Shown here piece after piece: positions 1 through 6,423 of a stretch of 10,385 bases of DNA. A program made the position numbers and the translations under genes. Position 1 is the stretch's first letter; each line of letters opens with the position of its first letter. Below the pieces are notes generated by a model, which worked only from the letters and a program-made list of their open reading frames with translations, did not search any database and was not told the DNA's origin. The stretch is from Methanosarcinales archaeon (GTDB taxonomy: Archaea > Halobacteriota > Methanosarcinia > Methanosarcinales > Methanosarcinaceae), in the NCBI GenBank assembly GCA_012329085.1, contig JAAXQB010000250.1, forward strand, positions 1 to 10,385, in the 5' to 3' direction.

Positions 1-158
1 AGCAATGTAGCCTAATTAGTGAATTGAATAGTTAGGAACTAAGGATTTAGATATGCAATGAAGTCGTAGGACACTGGTTTTTTAAAAAAATAATTGATTT
101 TTTAATTATCTTTGAAAGTCAAGTTTAAAACGGATAAGATTTATTTCTTAAGAATAAT
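1..158. other. AT-rich leader without a recognised gene
   Basis: No reading frame, tRNA or other RNA gene could be supported here, and stop codons are frequent in all frames. A T-run followed directly by an A-run lies at 78-90, and a weak inverted repeat (ATAATT at 90-95, AATTAT at 104-109, 8-base loop) follows it. The T-run could be the oligo-T terminator of a plus-strand gene lying left of the window, but that gene is not visible. Confidence 0.4.
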
Positions 159-181
159 CGCTCATTCGTTCCGAATAAGCT
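159..181. repeat. Imperfect hairpin repeat, copy 1
   Basis: The arms are GCTCATTCG at 160-168 and CGAATAAGC at 172-180, with a 3-base TTC loop. There is one mismatch from a perfect 9-bp stem. The same arm sequence recurs at 258-268 and 293-328, so this is one member of a short local repeat family and not a lone palindrome. Confidence 0.7.
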
Positions 182-257
182 GTCCAAAGAAATAATACAG
201 AAGGAGACGAAAATAAATATGGGTTTATTAATATATTAAAACATAAAATAAAATCAG

Positions 258-328
258 CGCTCATTCGTTTGAAAATCAAAGATTTTCTCATACGCTCATT
301 CGTTCCGAATGAGCTTTCCGAATGAGCT
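258..328. repeat. Nested palindromic repeat cluster, copies 2 and 3
   Basis: Three palindromic pieces are packed head to tail. A half-copy CGCTCATTCGTT occupies 258-269. A perfect 7-bp hairpin has GAAAATC at 271-277, an AAA loop and GATTTTC at 281-287. A perfect 9-bp hairpin has GCTCATTCG at 294-302, a TTC loop and CGAATGAGC at 306-314. The right arm is then repeated as CCGAATGAGCT at 318-328. The arrangement looks like a REP- or MITE-like dispersed element, though no transposase or target-site duplication is visible. Function is unknown; stem-forming RNA or a protein-binding array are both possible. Confidence 0.65.
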
Positions 329-470
329 ATCAAAAGATTTCATCAACCTATTTGTATTCTGCACTATAAATATTAAACAGAATAAGCTTACGATTGAAAC
401 TGAACTTGATGATGAATCTTTGAAAAAAATAAAATCAGCAAGATTCACAATTAAAAATATTGAATATTAA
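309..470 (+). CDS. Possible small or remnant reading frame, 53 codons
   Basis: An ATG at 309 opens a 53-residue frame ending in TAA at 468-470. The frame stays open back to 273, through the palindromic repeat. The C-terminal half (from about residue 25) is charged and soluble with a natural-looking composition: KLTIETELDDESLKKIKSAR followed by FTIKNIEY. The first residues are encoded by the repeat itself and there is no good ribosome binding site. It may be the 3' remnant of an older gene cut by the repeat, or a chance frame in AT-rich DNA. I do not recognise a family. Confidence 0.25.
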   Translation: MSFPNELSKDFINLFVFCTINIKQNKLTIETELDDESLKKIKSARFTIKNIEY

Positions 471-655
471 TAATAATATAATAAAACTTAATGTATGATT
501 TTTATTTGACAGATAACCTACTTTTATTGGCGTTTAAAATTTATACAATAAAAAAATTATAAATAGCAATACCATTATTAAAATTAATTAGAAAAAATCT
601 CCATTCTAATTTAATCGTTTGGCACAACTATATCCAAACAATATATGGAATTAAC
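471..655. other. Intergenic region downstream of the PRC-barrel gene
   Basis: This AT-rich spacer has no supported gene. On the minus strand, which is the sense strand of the cdc48-PRC pair, it offers oligo-T runs at 592-597 (T6) and 550-556 (T7), suitable as archaeal terminators. A TTATAAATA-like sequence near 556-564 on the plus strand resembles a TATA box, but no plus-strand gene follows it. Confidence 0.4.
550..597 (-). terminator. Candidate oligo-T terminator for the cdc48-PRC transcript
   Basis: Read on the minus strand, T6 (592-597) and T7 (550-556) lie about 60 and 100 bases beyond the stop codon of the PRC-barrel gene. Archaeal RNA polymerase terminates at oligo-T stretches without needing a hairpin. 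In such AT-rich DNA these runs also occur by chance, so the call is tentative. Confidence 0.3.
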
Positions 656-910
656 TTATCGTAATCGTGCAATTGAATCATCTACAACAATGAAATCTTT
701 AATTGAATTAACTGCTGCAAATGGTATGTATATATAATCATTATCTTCTGAATATCTTGAGCTATCAAGTGCCATATCTGGCTTCACAACTAACTCTAAT
801 AAATCACCTGTTTGTGTATCAAGTGTTATATTATATACTGACCCAATTTCAGTTCCTTCATTTGACATTACTTTTTTATTTGAAATATTTTTTATAAAAA
901 CTTTTGACAC
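656..910 (-). CDS. Archaeal PRC-barrel domain protein
   Basis: A small soluble protein of 84 residues that is essentially a single PRC-barrel domain. It contains the archaeal pattern NKKVMSNEGTEIG, then a TGDLLELVVKPD strand and the IPFAAV...IKDFIVVDD ending. I chose the GTG at 910-908 as start because AGGTGA (921-916) sits 5 bases upstream. The GTG three codons earlier (919-917) overlaps that Shine-Dalgarno sequence and would give 87 residues. PRC-barrel proteins are small beta-barrel adaptors, and in haloarchaea members of this group (the CdpB proteins) act in FtsZ-based cell division. Whether this one does is inference. It lies 36 bases downstream of cdc48 on the same strand and is probably co-transcribed. 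The family assignment is strong; the cellular role is open. Confidence 0.88.
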   Translation of the reverse strand: MSKVFIKNISNKKVMSNEGTEIGSVYNITLDTQTGDLLELVVKPDMALDSSRYSEDNDYIYIPFAAVNSIKDFIVVDDSIARLR

Positions 911-915
911 TTTAT

Positions 916-921
916 TCACCT
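916..921 (-). promoter_or_regulatory. Shine-Dalgarno site deciding the PRC-barrel start
   Basis: Read on the minus strand this is AGGTGA, a six-base match to the archaeal anti-Shine-Dalgarno complement GGAGGTGATC. It ends 5 bases before the GTG at 910-908. The upstream GTG at 919-917 is part of this site and so is unlikely to be the start. Confidence 0.65.
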
Positions 922-946
922 TTAATTTTAAAATTCTTTATAACTT

Positions 947-3145
947 TTATCTATATCCTATATAAGAGCTTGGTTCAGAAGTGCGAATGCCACCCTTAAA
1001 TTCATCTTGTATCTTTTCATAATATTCCATGATGTTACTTGAAATCGTAGGTCTTATCTTTTTAAGCGATGCATTAAAATAATTCATTTCTATTTCTTTT
1101 ACATCAAAATCATCACGGAGTGCAAGCATTACAGCTTCTCTGCATATTGATTCAATATCTGCACCAACATATCCTTGAGTTTTACTTGCAAGTTTTTCTA
1201 AATCTACAGAATCTGCAAGAGGTATGTCTTTTGTATGTATTTTGAATATCTCTGCCCTCTCATCTTTAGATGGTTGCCCTACAAGAACAATCCTATCAAA
1301 TCGACCAGGTCGTAACAATGCAGGATCTATCATGTCTGGGCGATTTGTTGCGGCAATAACTACAATTTCTTTTAATGGTTTAAGACCGTCCATTTCAGTT
1401 AATAATTGATTTACAACCCTCTCTGACACTTTGCCATCGCTTGATGATGAATTTCGTGATTGTGCAATAGAATCAATTTCATCAAAGAATATAACACATG
1501 GTGCAACTTGTCTTGCTTTTTTAAATATTTCACGAATTGCTTTTTCTGATTCACCGACCCATTTAGAAAGCATTTGAGGACCATTTATACTTATAAAATT
1601 TGCATTAGATTCAGTTGCAACAGCTTTTGCAATGAGTGTTTTACCAGTTCCAGGAGGACCAAATAATAAAATACCTTTTGGTGGTTTAATTCCAAGTTCT
1701 TCAAACTTTTCTGGTGTTTTGATTGGCAATTCCACAGATTCTATTACTTCTTGTATCACTTCATTAAGACCACCTATGGCTTTCCATCCAATAGAAGGAA
1801 GTTCTACAAATACTTCTCGCATAGCAGATGGTTCAATTTCACGAAGTGCATCTTCAAAATCAAGGTGCGTTATACTTATTTTATCAATCAATTCTTGTGG
1901 AACTTTTTCATCTATATCTATTTCTGGTAAATATCTCCTAAGAGCACATATAGCAGATTCCTGCGCAAGTGCTAAAAGATCCGCACCTACGAACCCTTGA
2001 GTTTTATTTGCAAAAAATGACAGGTCTATTTCTTCTTCAAGCGGCATGCCTCTTGTATGGATTTGTAATATTTCAAGTCTATCTTCTTTACTTGGAACTC
2101 CAATTTCTATCTCTCTATCAAATCGTCCAGGTCGTCTAAGTGCGGGGTCAATTGAATCGATACGATTAGTTGCACCTATTACAACCACTTGTCCACGGTC
2201 TTTAAGTCCATCCATCATAGTAAGAAATTGAGCGACAATTCTTATTTCAAGTTCTCCTGTCACATTTTCTCGCTTTTGAGTGATTGAATCTATTTCATCT
2301 ATAAATATTATGGATGGACCATCATTTGCGGCATCTTCGAATATTTTACGAATTCGCTCTTCACTTTCTCCATAATATTTGCCCATAATCTCAGGTCCTG
2401 CAACATATATGAAGTTTACACCTGCTTCATTTGCAACGGCTTTTGCAATAAGTGTTTTTCCAGTTCCAGAAGGTCCATATAAAAGAACACCTTTTGGAGG
2501 TTCAATATTCAATTTATTAAATATTTCAGGGCGTTTAAGTGGCAATTCAATTACTTCGCGCACTTTTTGAACTTCATCTCTAAGTCCGCCTATATCTTCA
2601 TATGATATTTTTGTTAAATTTTCATATCCTTTTACTGGTTTTCTTCGAAGTTCGATTTCTGTCTCTTCGTCTATGATTATAATTTCATCTTTGGGATCTG
2701 TTTCAATTGCAATAAGTGGAATTGTTTGTCCTCCTGCAATCGAACTTATTATCGGTACAACATCGCCTTTTACGAGTGGTCTTTTTAAAATGTTTCGTTT
2801 TATTGTTTCACTTGTTTTGTCTCCAAATTCTATCATCATTCCTTCAAGTGGTGCCAATAATACTTTTTTTGCAATAAATGTCTTTGCTTTTTTAACTTCT
2901 ACCCTCTCATTTGTGCCAACACCTGCATTTTGTCGTATAAATCCATCAATCTTTATGAATCCTTTTTCCCAATCTTTACGATATGCCCTCCATATCTTTG
3001 CAACTGTTCTTTTTTTACCAATAATCTCTACGATATCTCCCGGTGACAATTTAAGGCGTAAAAGAGTATCAGGATCAAGGCGAGCTATCCCTCGTCCAAA
3101 ATCACTTGGGTGTGCTTTTTCAACTCTTATTTGAATTTTATCCAT
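947..3145 (-). CDS. cdc48: Cdc48/VAT-type AAA+ ATPase (p97/VCP homologue)
   Basis: A hexameric unfoldase of 732 residues, the usual length for archaeal Cdc48/VAT. It uses ATP to unfold proteins and extract them from complexes, often feeding the 20S proteasome. Order: double-psi barrel and second N-domain (about 1-170), D1 AAA module (about 185-440), D2 AAA module (about 455-700), short tail. D1 has Walker A GPSGTGKT (224-231), pore loop KYYG (256-259), Walker B IIFIDE (279-284) and RRPGRFDR (337-344). D2 has Walker A GPPGTGKT (496-503), pore loop KWVG (528-531), Walker B VIFFDE (551-556) and LRPGRFDR (611-618). D1 carries Ser where most family members have Pro. The chain ends IGYR, with the penultimate Tyr expected of a proteasome-docking HbYX tail. 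The ATG is preceded by AGGA; the PRC-barrel gene follows downstream. Confidence 0.97.
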   Translation of the reverse strand: MDKIQIRVEKAHPSDFGRGIARLDPDTLLRLKLSPGDIVEIIGKKRTVAKIWRAYRKDWEKGFIKIDGFIRQNAGVGTNERVEVKKAKTFIAKKVLLAPLEGMMIEFGDKTSETIKRNILKRPLVKGDVVPIISSIAGGQTIPLIAIETDPKDEIIIIDEETEIELRRKPVKGYENLTKISYEDIGGLRDEVQKVREVIELPLKRPEIFNKLNIEPPKGVLLYGPSGTGKTLIAKAVANEAGVNFIYVAGPEIMGKYYGESEERIRKIFEDAANDGPSIIFIDEIDSITQKRENVTGELEIRIVAQFLTMMDGLKDRGQVVVIGATNRIDSIDPALRRPGRFDREIEIGVPSKEDRLEILQIHTRGMPLEEEIDLSFFANKTQGFVGADLLALAQESAICALRRYLPEIDIDEKVPQELIDKISITHLDFEDALREIEPSAMREVFVELPSIGWKAIGGLNEVIQEVIESVELPIKTPEKFEELGIKPPKGILLFGPPGTGKTLIAKAVATESNANFISINGPQMLSKWVGESEKAIREIFKKARQVAPCVIFFDEIDSIAQSRNSSSSDGKVSERVVNQLLTEMDGLKPLKEIVVIAATNRPDMIDPALLRPGRFDRIVLVGQPSKDERAEIFKIHTKDIPLADSVDLEKLASKTQGYVGADIESICREAVMLALRDDFDVKEIEMNYFNASLKKIRPTISSNIMEYYEKIQDEFKGGIRTSEPSSYIGYR

Positions 3146-3192
3146 TATTTTTATTCCTATAATTAATTTATTTAATTGATATTTTATTGTTG

Positions 3193-3199
3193 TATATAA
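3193..3199 (-). promoter_or_regulatory. Candidate TATA box for cdc48
   Basis: On the minus strand this reads TTATATA, about 48 bases upstream of the cdc48 ATG. Transcription starting roughly 25 bases downstream would give a 5' leader of about 25 bases that includes the AGGA ribosome site. Other AT-rich boxes nearby (for example around 3212-3218) are alternatives. Confidence 0.4.
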
Positions 3200-3430
3200 T
3201 TTATGTGAGCATATATTTAATACTTATTGTTTTAGAACCTATATACTCCCTTAATATGTGCATTTCATTTTAGTTTTAAAATAATTAAAATTTTGACATT
3301 TTTTGAAAATACACTATTTAACATATGTTATAAATTTTTAACTATATATAATTTAAAAACGATTCCATTAAACATCTCCCCCACCCACATAAATTCATAA
3401 TTTGTATTAAATTATTAAACATATATTGTA

Positions 3431-3459
3431 GTTTCAATCTTTATAAATTAATTTGAAAC
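3431..3459. repeat. Inverted repeat around a TATA-like core
   Basis: Perfect 7-base arms GTTTCAA (3431-3437) and TTGAAAC (3453-3459) flank a 15-base spacer that contains TTTATAAAT. The 29-base unit has the ends typical of some archaeal CRISPR repeats, but only one copy exists in the window and no cas gene is near. It may be a regulator site over a promoter, an orphan repeat, or chance in AT-rich DNA. Confidence 0.4.
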
Positions 3460-3655
3460 CTTGTATGCAATAATAAACTTTTCTTATAGTATATAATTTA
3501 TAAAGTTATACACTCAGAGAATTTCTAATTTCTCGTCCAAATTAACATCCACATTTACAATATTTAAATATTTCATGCCAATTTATTATTTTTCATCTAG
3601 AGTATTATTTAAAATATTAATTTTTTGATTATTTAGTGTTACAAATGAAAATGTA

Positions 3656-3684
3656 TTTATAACTTAATTGCATATAAATGCAAT
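3656..3684 (+). promoter_or_regulatory. Promoter and candidate operator of the binding-protein cluster
   Basis: Two TATA-like boxes lie here: TTTATAA at 3656-3662 and CATATAAAT at 3671-3679. The second is embedded in a perfect inverted repeat, ATTGCAT (3667-3673) and ATGCAAT (3678-3684) separated by ATAA. A dimeric regulator bound there would block TBP. Transcription from these boxes would start near 3685-3705, leaving a leader of about 30-50 bases before the ATG at 3734. The regulator is unknown. Confidence 0.45.
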
Positions 3685-3724
3685 AATTGTTTACTGATTG
3701 TCAATTACGAAAAATTATGCAAAT

Positions 3725-3730
3725 GGTGAT
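3725..3730 (+). promoter_or_regulatory. Ribosome binding site deciding the start of binding protein 1
   Basis: GGTGAT matches the archaeal anti-Shine-Dalgarno complement and ends 3 bases before the ATG at 3734. That ATG opens the lipoprotein signal peptide shared by all four paralogues, which rules out the in-frame TTG at 3698. Confidence 0.7.
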
Positions 3731-3733
3731 TAC

Positions 3734-5311
3734 ATGTTAAATAAAAAAATTATCAGTTTAAGTATATGCATTGTGCTATTAGGTGCAATGTTTTCAGGTT
3801 GTGTTGAAGAACAGACAGAAGATTTAGAAGTGGAAGTTTTGCAAGAACTTACGATAGCTTCAGATCGAGAGTTTACAGGGATTGACCCAAGAAGTTTGTC
3901 AGGAGGTGGAAGTCAGCTTACCCCACTCATTTATGAAGGATTGATAACTCTTGGCATAGGTAATGAGTTAAATCCTATGTTGGCAGATTCGTGGAAAATG
4001 TCTTCCGATGGTAAAGAATGGACTTTTCAATTGAGGGAAGGAATACAATTTCATGATGGTACAAACTTTGATAGTAAAGATGTGAAATTTACTGCTGAAT
4101 GGGGATTAGAACACGGTTTAAAAGTATGGTGGAGAGGTTTAAACAAAATTGAGATTATAGATAAACATGCAGTAAAGTTCATTTTTGATATACCTCGATT
4201 TACTTTTGACTCAGAACTTGCTTTAACTGAAAATTTTATTATGAGTTCTACCACTCCACTTAATGAAAAAGGTGTGGTACAAGAGGCGATAGGCACGGGT
4301 CCTTTCAAACTTTATTCATGGTCAATTGAGCAAGTCAAACTTTTACGAAATGATGGGTTTTATTGGAACGAAAAGCCAAAACTTGAAAAAATTATTAGCG
4401 TAGCCATACCAGATACAGAAACCAGAGCTATGGCGTTGGAAGCAGGAAAAGTTGATGCGATATGGACTCGTGGTATGTTTACAGCTATACCACGCTTGAA
4501 AACCAATCCCACTCTTAAAATGCATCGTGAATTAAGTGTGAGTACAGGAGTAATTTATATAGGTACAAATAGAGAACCTTTTGATGATTTGCAAGTTAGA
4601 AAAGCTATTAATCACATAATTAATAGAGAAGAAATAGTAACCTATCTTTTAGATGGTTATGCAGTAGAAGCAAAACATATGTTTTCCCCTGCTTTTGGAG
4701 AATTTGTCAATAAGGATGCCAGAAACCTTGAATACAATCCTGAGCAGGCAAAACAACTACTGAGAGATGCTGGATTTGAGGATCAGGACAATGATAATAT
4801 TTTAGAAAGAAATGGTGAGTCATTCCGTATTACCCTTACTTATGATGTGACATTGGAGGATCATCGTTTAATCGCAAAATATCTTCAACATGAGTTTCAA
4901 AAATTTGGCATCAAAATAAGCTTAAATCCTGTGGAACGCGCACTTATGAGAGAAATGAAAGGAACAAGTGAGTTCGATTTACTTTTATCTTCACAGTGGT
5001 TTATTCCACATAATGAGCCTGCAAACCATTACAGACAATATTTCCACTCTACAGATGGAAGATTTCGTTTTCTTAATGATTCTGAAATAGACACTTTAAT
5101 TAATCAGCTTGATGCCACTGGAAATCGAGCAAAACGATTAGAACTTCATCATGAGCTACAAAAAGAGATTTTGGAAAGGGCTCCCGTAATTCATCTCTAC
5201 AATCATTATACTATCATGTTTACAAAGGATACGGTAAATAATTTTGAGGCATCAGTTCATAGCAGAAAGATTTGGTATTCCTTGAAAAATGTTTATATCG
5301 AAGCAAAATGA
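3734..5311 (+). CDS. ABC transporter substrate-binding lipoprotein 1 (SBP_bac_5)
   Basis: An extracytoplasmic receptor of the peptide/nickel binding family, 525 residues, anchored to the outer face of the membrane by a lipid. Residues 1-23 are the signal peptide, with lipobox MFSGC and lipidated Cys23, followed by an acidic linker. The family signature spans about 84-120 (ADSWKMSSDGKEWTF, then LREGIQFHDG). Other typical blocks are GTGPFKLY (187-194), RAMALEAGKVD (231-241) and VRKAINHIINREE (288-300), followed by an acidic loop DQDNDN near 350. The ligand-binding part is clearly remote from proteins 2 and 3 (roughly 30% by eye over the signature), so it probably binds a different ligand, although its first 34 codons are almost identical to those of protein 2. 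First gene of the cluster; the methyltransferase follows after 33 bases. The peptide versus metal-chelate preference is not readable. Confidence 0.92.
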   Translation: MLNKKIISLSICIVLLGAMFSGCVEEQTEDLEVEVLQELTIASDREFTGIDPRSLSGGGSQLTPLIYEGLITLGIGNELNPMLADSWKMSSDGKEWTFQLREGIQFHDGTNFDSKDVKFTAEWGLEHGLKVWWRGLNKIEIIDKHAVKFIFDIPRFTFDSELALTENFIMSSTTPLNEKGVVQEAIGTGPFKLYSWSIEQVKLLRNDGFYWNEKPKLEKIISVAIPDTETRAMALEAGKVDAIWTRGMFTAIPRLKTNPTLKMHRELSVSTGVIYIGTNREPFDDLQVRKAINHIINREEIVTYLLDGYAVEAKHMFSPAFGEFVNKDARNLEYNPEQAKQLLRDAGFEDQDNDNILERNGESFRITLTYDVTLEDHRLIAKYLQHEFQKFGIKISLNPVERALMREMKGTSEFDLLLSSQWFIPHNEPANHYRQYFHSTDGRFRFLNDSEIDTLINQLDATGNRAKRLELHHELQKEILERAPVIHLYNHYTIMFTKDTVNNFEASVHSRKIWYSLKNVYIEAK

Positions 5312-5344
5312 AATTACAAAAAAAAGCAAAAGGAATATAAATAA

Positions 5345-6412
5345 ATGATTGACAAAAATTTACATAGGAATTTTGAAACTTTGGATGCAGAGAAATTACC
5401 ACCAGTTGATATAAAACCGATTTATGATTGGCTTAGAGGAGATGCGAAATTTACTATTCTTACAACAGCCATAGAATTGAAAATATTTGACAGTTTGAAA
5501 GAATCCAAAAGTATTGAAAATTTGGCAATGGATCTGAATTTGCATCAGAAAATCACAGAAAAACTCTGCAATGCTTTGATAGTATTTGGATTTTTACTAA
5601 AAAATAAGAATGAGTATTTTTTATCCGAACTATCAGAAACTTTTCTAAGTAAGGATTCTCCTTACTATCAGGGAAATTATATTAAACATTGGCAAAAAAT
5701 GAAAGAAGAAAGTTGGAGTAAACTCCAAACAGTAGTAAGAGAAGGACCTCCAAAAATTGACAAAAAGCATTTTCCATTTGATGAAACATTTATTTTGGCA
5801 ATGGCTGAAGGGGCGATTGTATGGGATTTACCAAAAACGGTTAATGTTTTGAAAGGTATGCACGAATTTATCGATGCTAAAAAAGTACTCGATTTAGGAG
5901 GGGGACATGGACTTTATGCGATAGCTTTTACGCGTGTAAATCCAAACCTTAAAGCATTCGTTTTTGATTTTCCATATGTGATAGAAACCGTAACAAAGCA
6001 TATCGCTTCTAATGTAGAGGGGGTTGATTTCATTGCAGGAGACTTTACAAAAGATGACATAGGTTCAGGTTATGATGTTGTATTTACTTCTGATTTTCTT
6101 TATCCACATGGAAATAATAAGGAACAAATGAAAAACAGTTTAAATAAAATTCACTTAAGTCTTAATGGTGGTGGTTTAATGGTTTCAAAGCATGGACACA
6201 TAGACAATTTGCATAAGAATACTACGGTAGCATACTATGATTTGTTGTTTTCAATAATTGGAAATGTTAATTGGGCGTATTCAACAAACGAATTCTGTGA
6301 AATACTTGAAGATTGTGGATTTTCGATTGTTCAGGTGCATGATATAACCTCATCTGTTAGTCCATCTCAGATAATAATTGCTAAAAAAAGAAGCAATTCA
6401 AATAAAAATTAG
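5345..6412 (+). CDS. SAM-dependent O-methyltransferase-like protein
   Basis: A cytoplasmic class I methyltransferase of 355 residues with the two-part build of the plant/bacterial O-methyltransferase family (Methyltransf_2). A winged-helix dimerisation domain (about 25-105) precedes a Rossmann SAM-binding domain (about 165-345). SAM motif I is VLDLGGGHG (181-189), with acidic residue Asp208 in the next strand (FVFDFP) and GDF at 232-234. The classical catalytic His-Asp pair of O-methyltransferases is not obvious; LYPHGNNKE (252-260, His255) sits in the equivalent place. It could therefore methylate an O, N, S or C atom. The gene begins 33 bases after binding protein 1 (AAGGAA upstream of the ATG) and ends 11 bases before protein 2, so it is co-transcribed with the receptors. 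A role in modifying or making the transported ligand is inference. Confidence 0.85.
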   Translation: MIDKNLHRNFETLDAEKLPPVDIKPIYDWLRGDAKFTILTTAIELKIFDSLKESKSIENLAMDLNLHQKITEKLCNALIVFGFLLKNKNEYFLSELSETFLSKDSPYYQGNYIKHWQKMKEESWSKLQTVVREGPPKIDKKHFPFDETFILAMAEGAIVWDLPKTVNVLKGMHEFIDAKKVLDLGGGHGLYAIAFTRVNPNLKAFVFDFPYVIETVTKHIASNVEGVDFIAGDFTKDDIGSGYDVVFTSDFLYPHGNNKEQMKNSLNKIHLSLNGGGLMVSKHGHIDNLHKNTTVAYYDLLFSIIGNVNWAYSTNEFCEILEDCGFSIVQVHDITSSVSPSQIIIAKKRSNSNKN

Positions 6413-6423
6413 ATATGGTTTAA

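Larger units (their letters stand above)
3146..3733. other. Divergent AT-rich intergenic region
   Basis: A spacer of about 590 bases with no supported gene, separating cdc48 (leftward) from the binding-protein cluster (rightward). It holds a likely cdc48 promoter near 3193-3199 and a rightward promoter with an inverted repeat at 3656-3684. It also has an inverted repeat GTTTCAA / TTGAAAC around a TATA-like core at 3431-3459, and a weak GAGAA / TTCTC pair just after 3515. I see no tRNA, no small RNA motif and no direct-repeat array. Confidence 0.6.

Noticed and set aside
219..239. ATG preceded by AAGGAG
   Set aside because: The frame is only six codons long and the spacing of 12 bases is long; probably chance.
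148..333. Minus-strand 61-codon frame
   Set aside because: It is created by the palindromic repeats and has no ribosome site or domain.
1..655. Transposable element with its own enzyme
   Set aside because: No transposase or integrase reading frame, terminal repeats or target duplication could be found.
1224..3134. Plus-strand frames opposite cdc48
   Set aside because: They are shadows of a strongly conserved ATPase gene, with no ribosome sites or domain content.
3431..3459. CRISPR array
   Set aside because: Only one repeat-like unit; no second copy, spacer series or cas gene in the window.
3667..3684. NikR operator
   Set aside because: The half-sites do not match GTATGA / TCATAC and the spacing is 4 instead of about 16 bases.
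3698..3733. Upstream TTG start for binding protein 1
   Set aside because: The extra 12 residues precede the signal peptide, GGTGAT sits just before the ATG at 3734, and all three paralogues start at that ATG.
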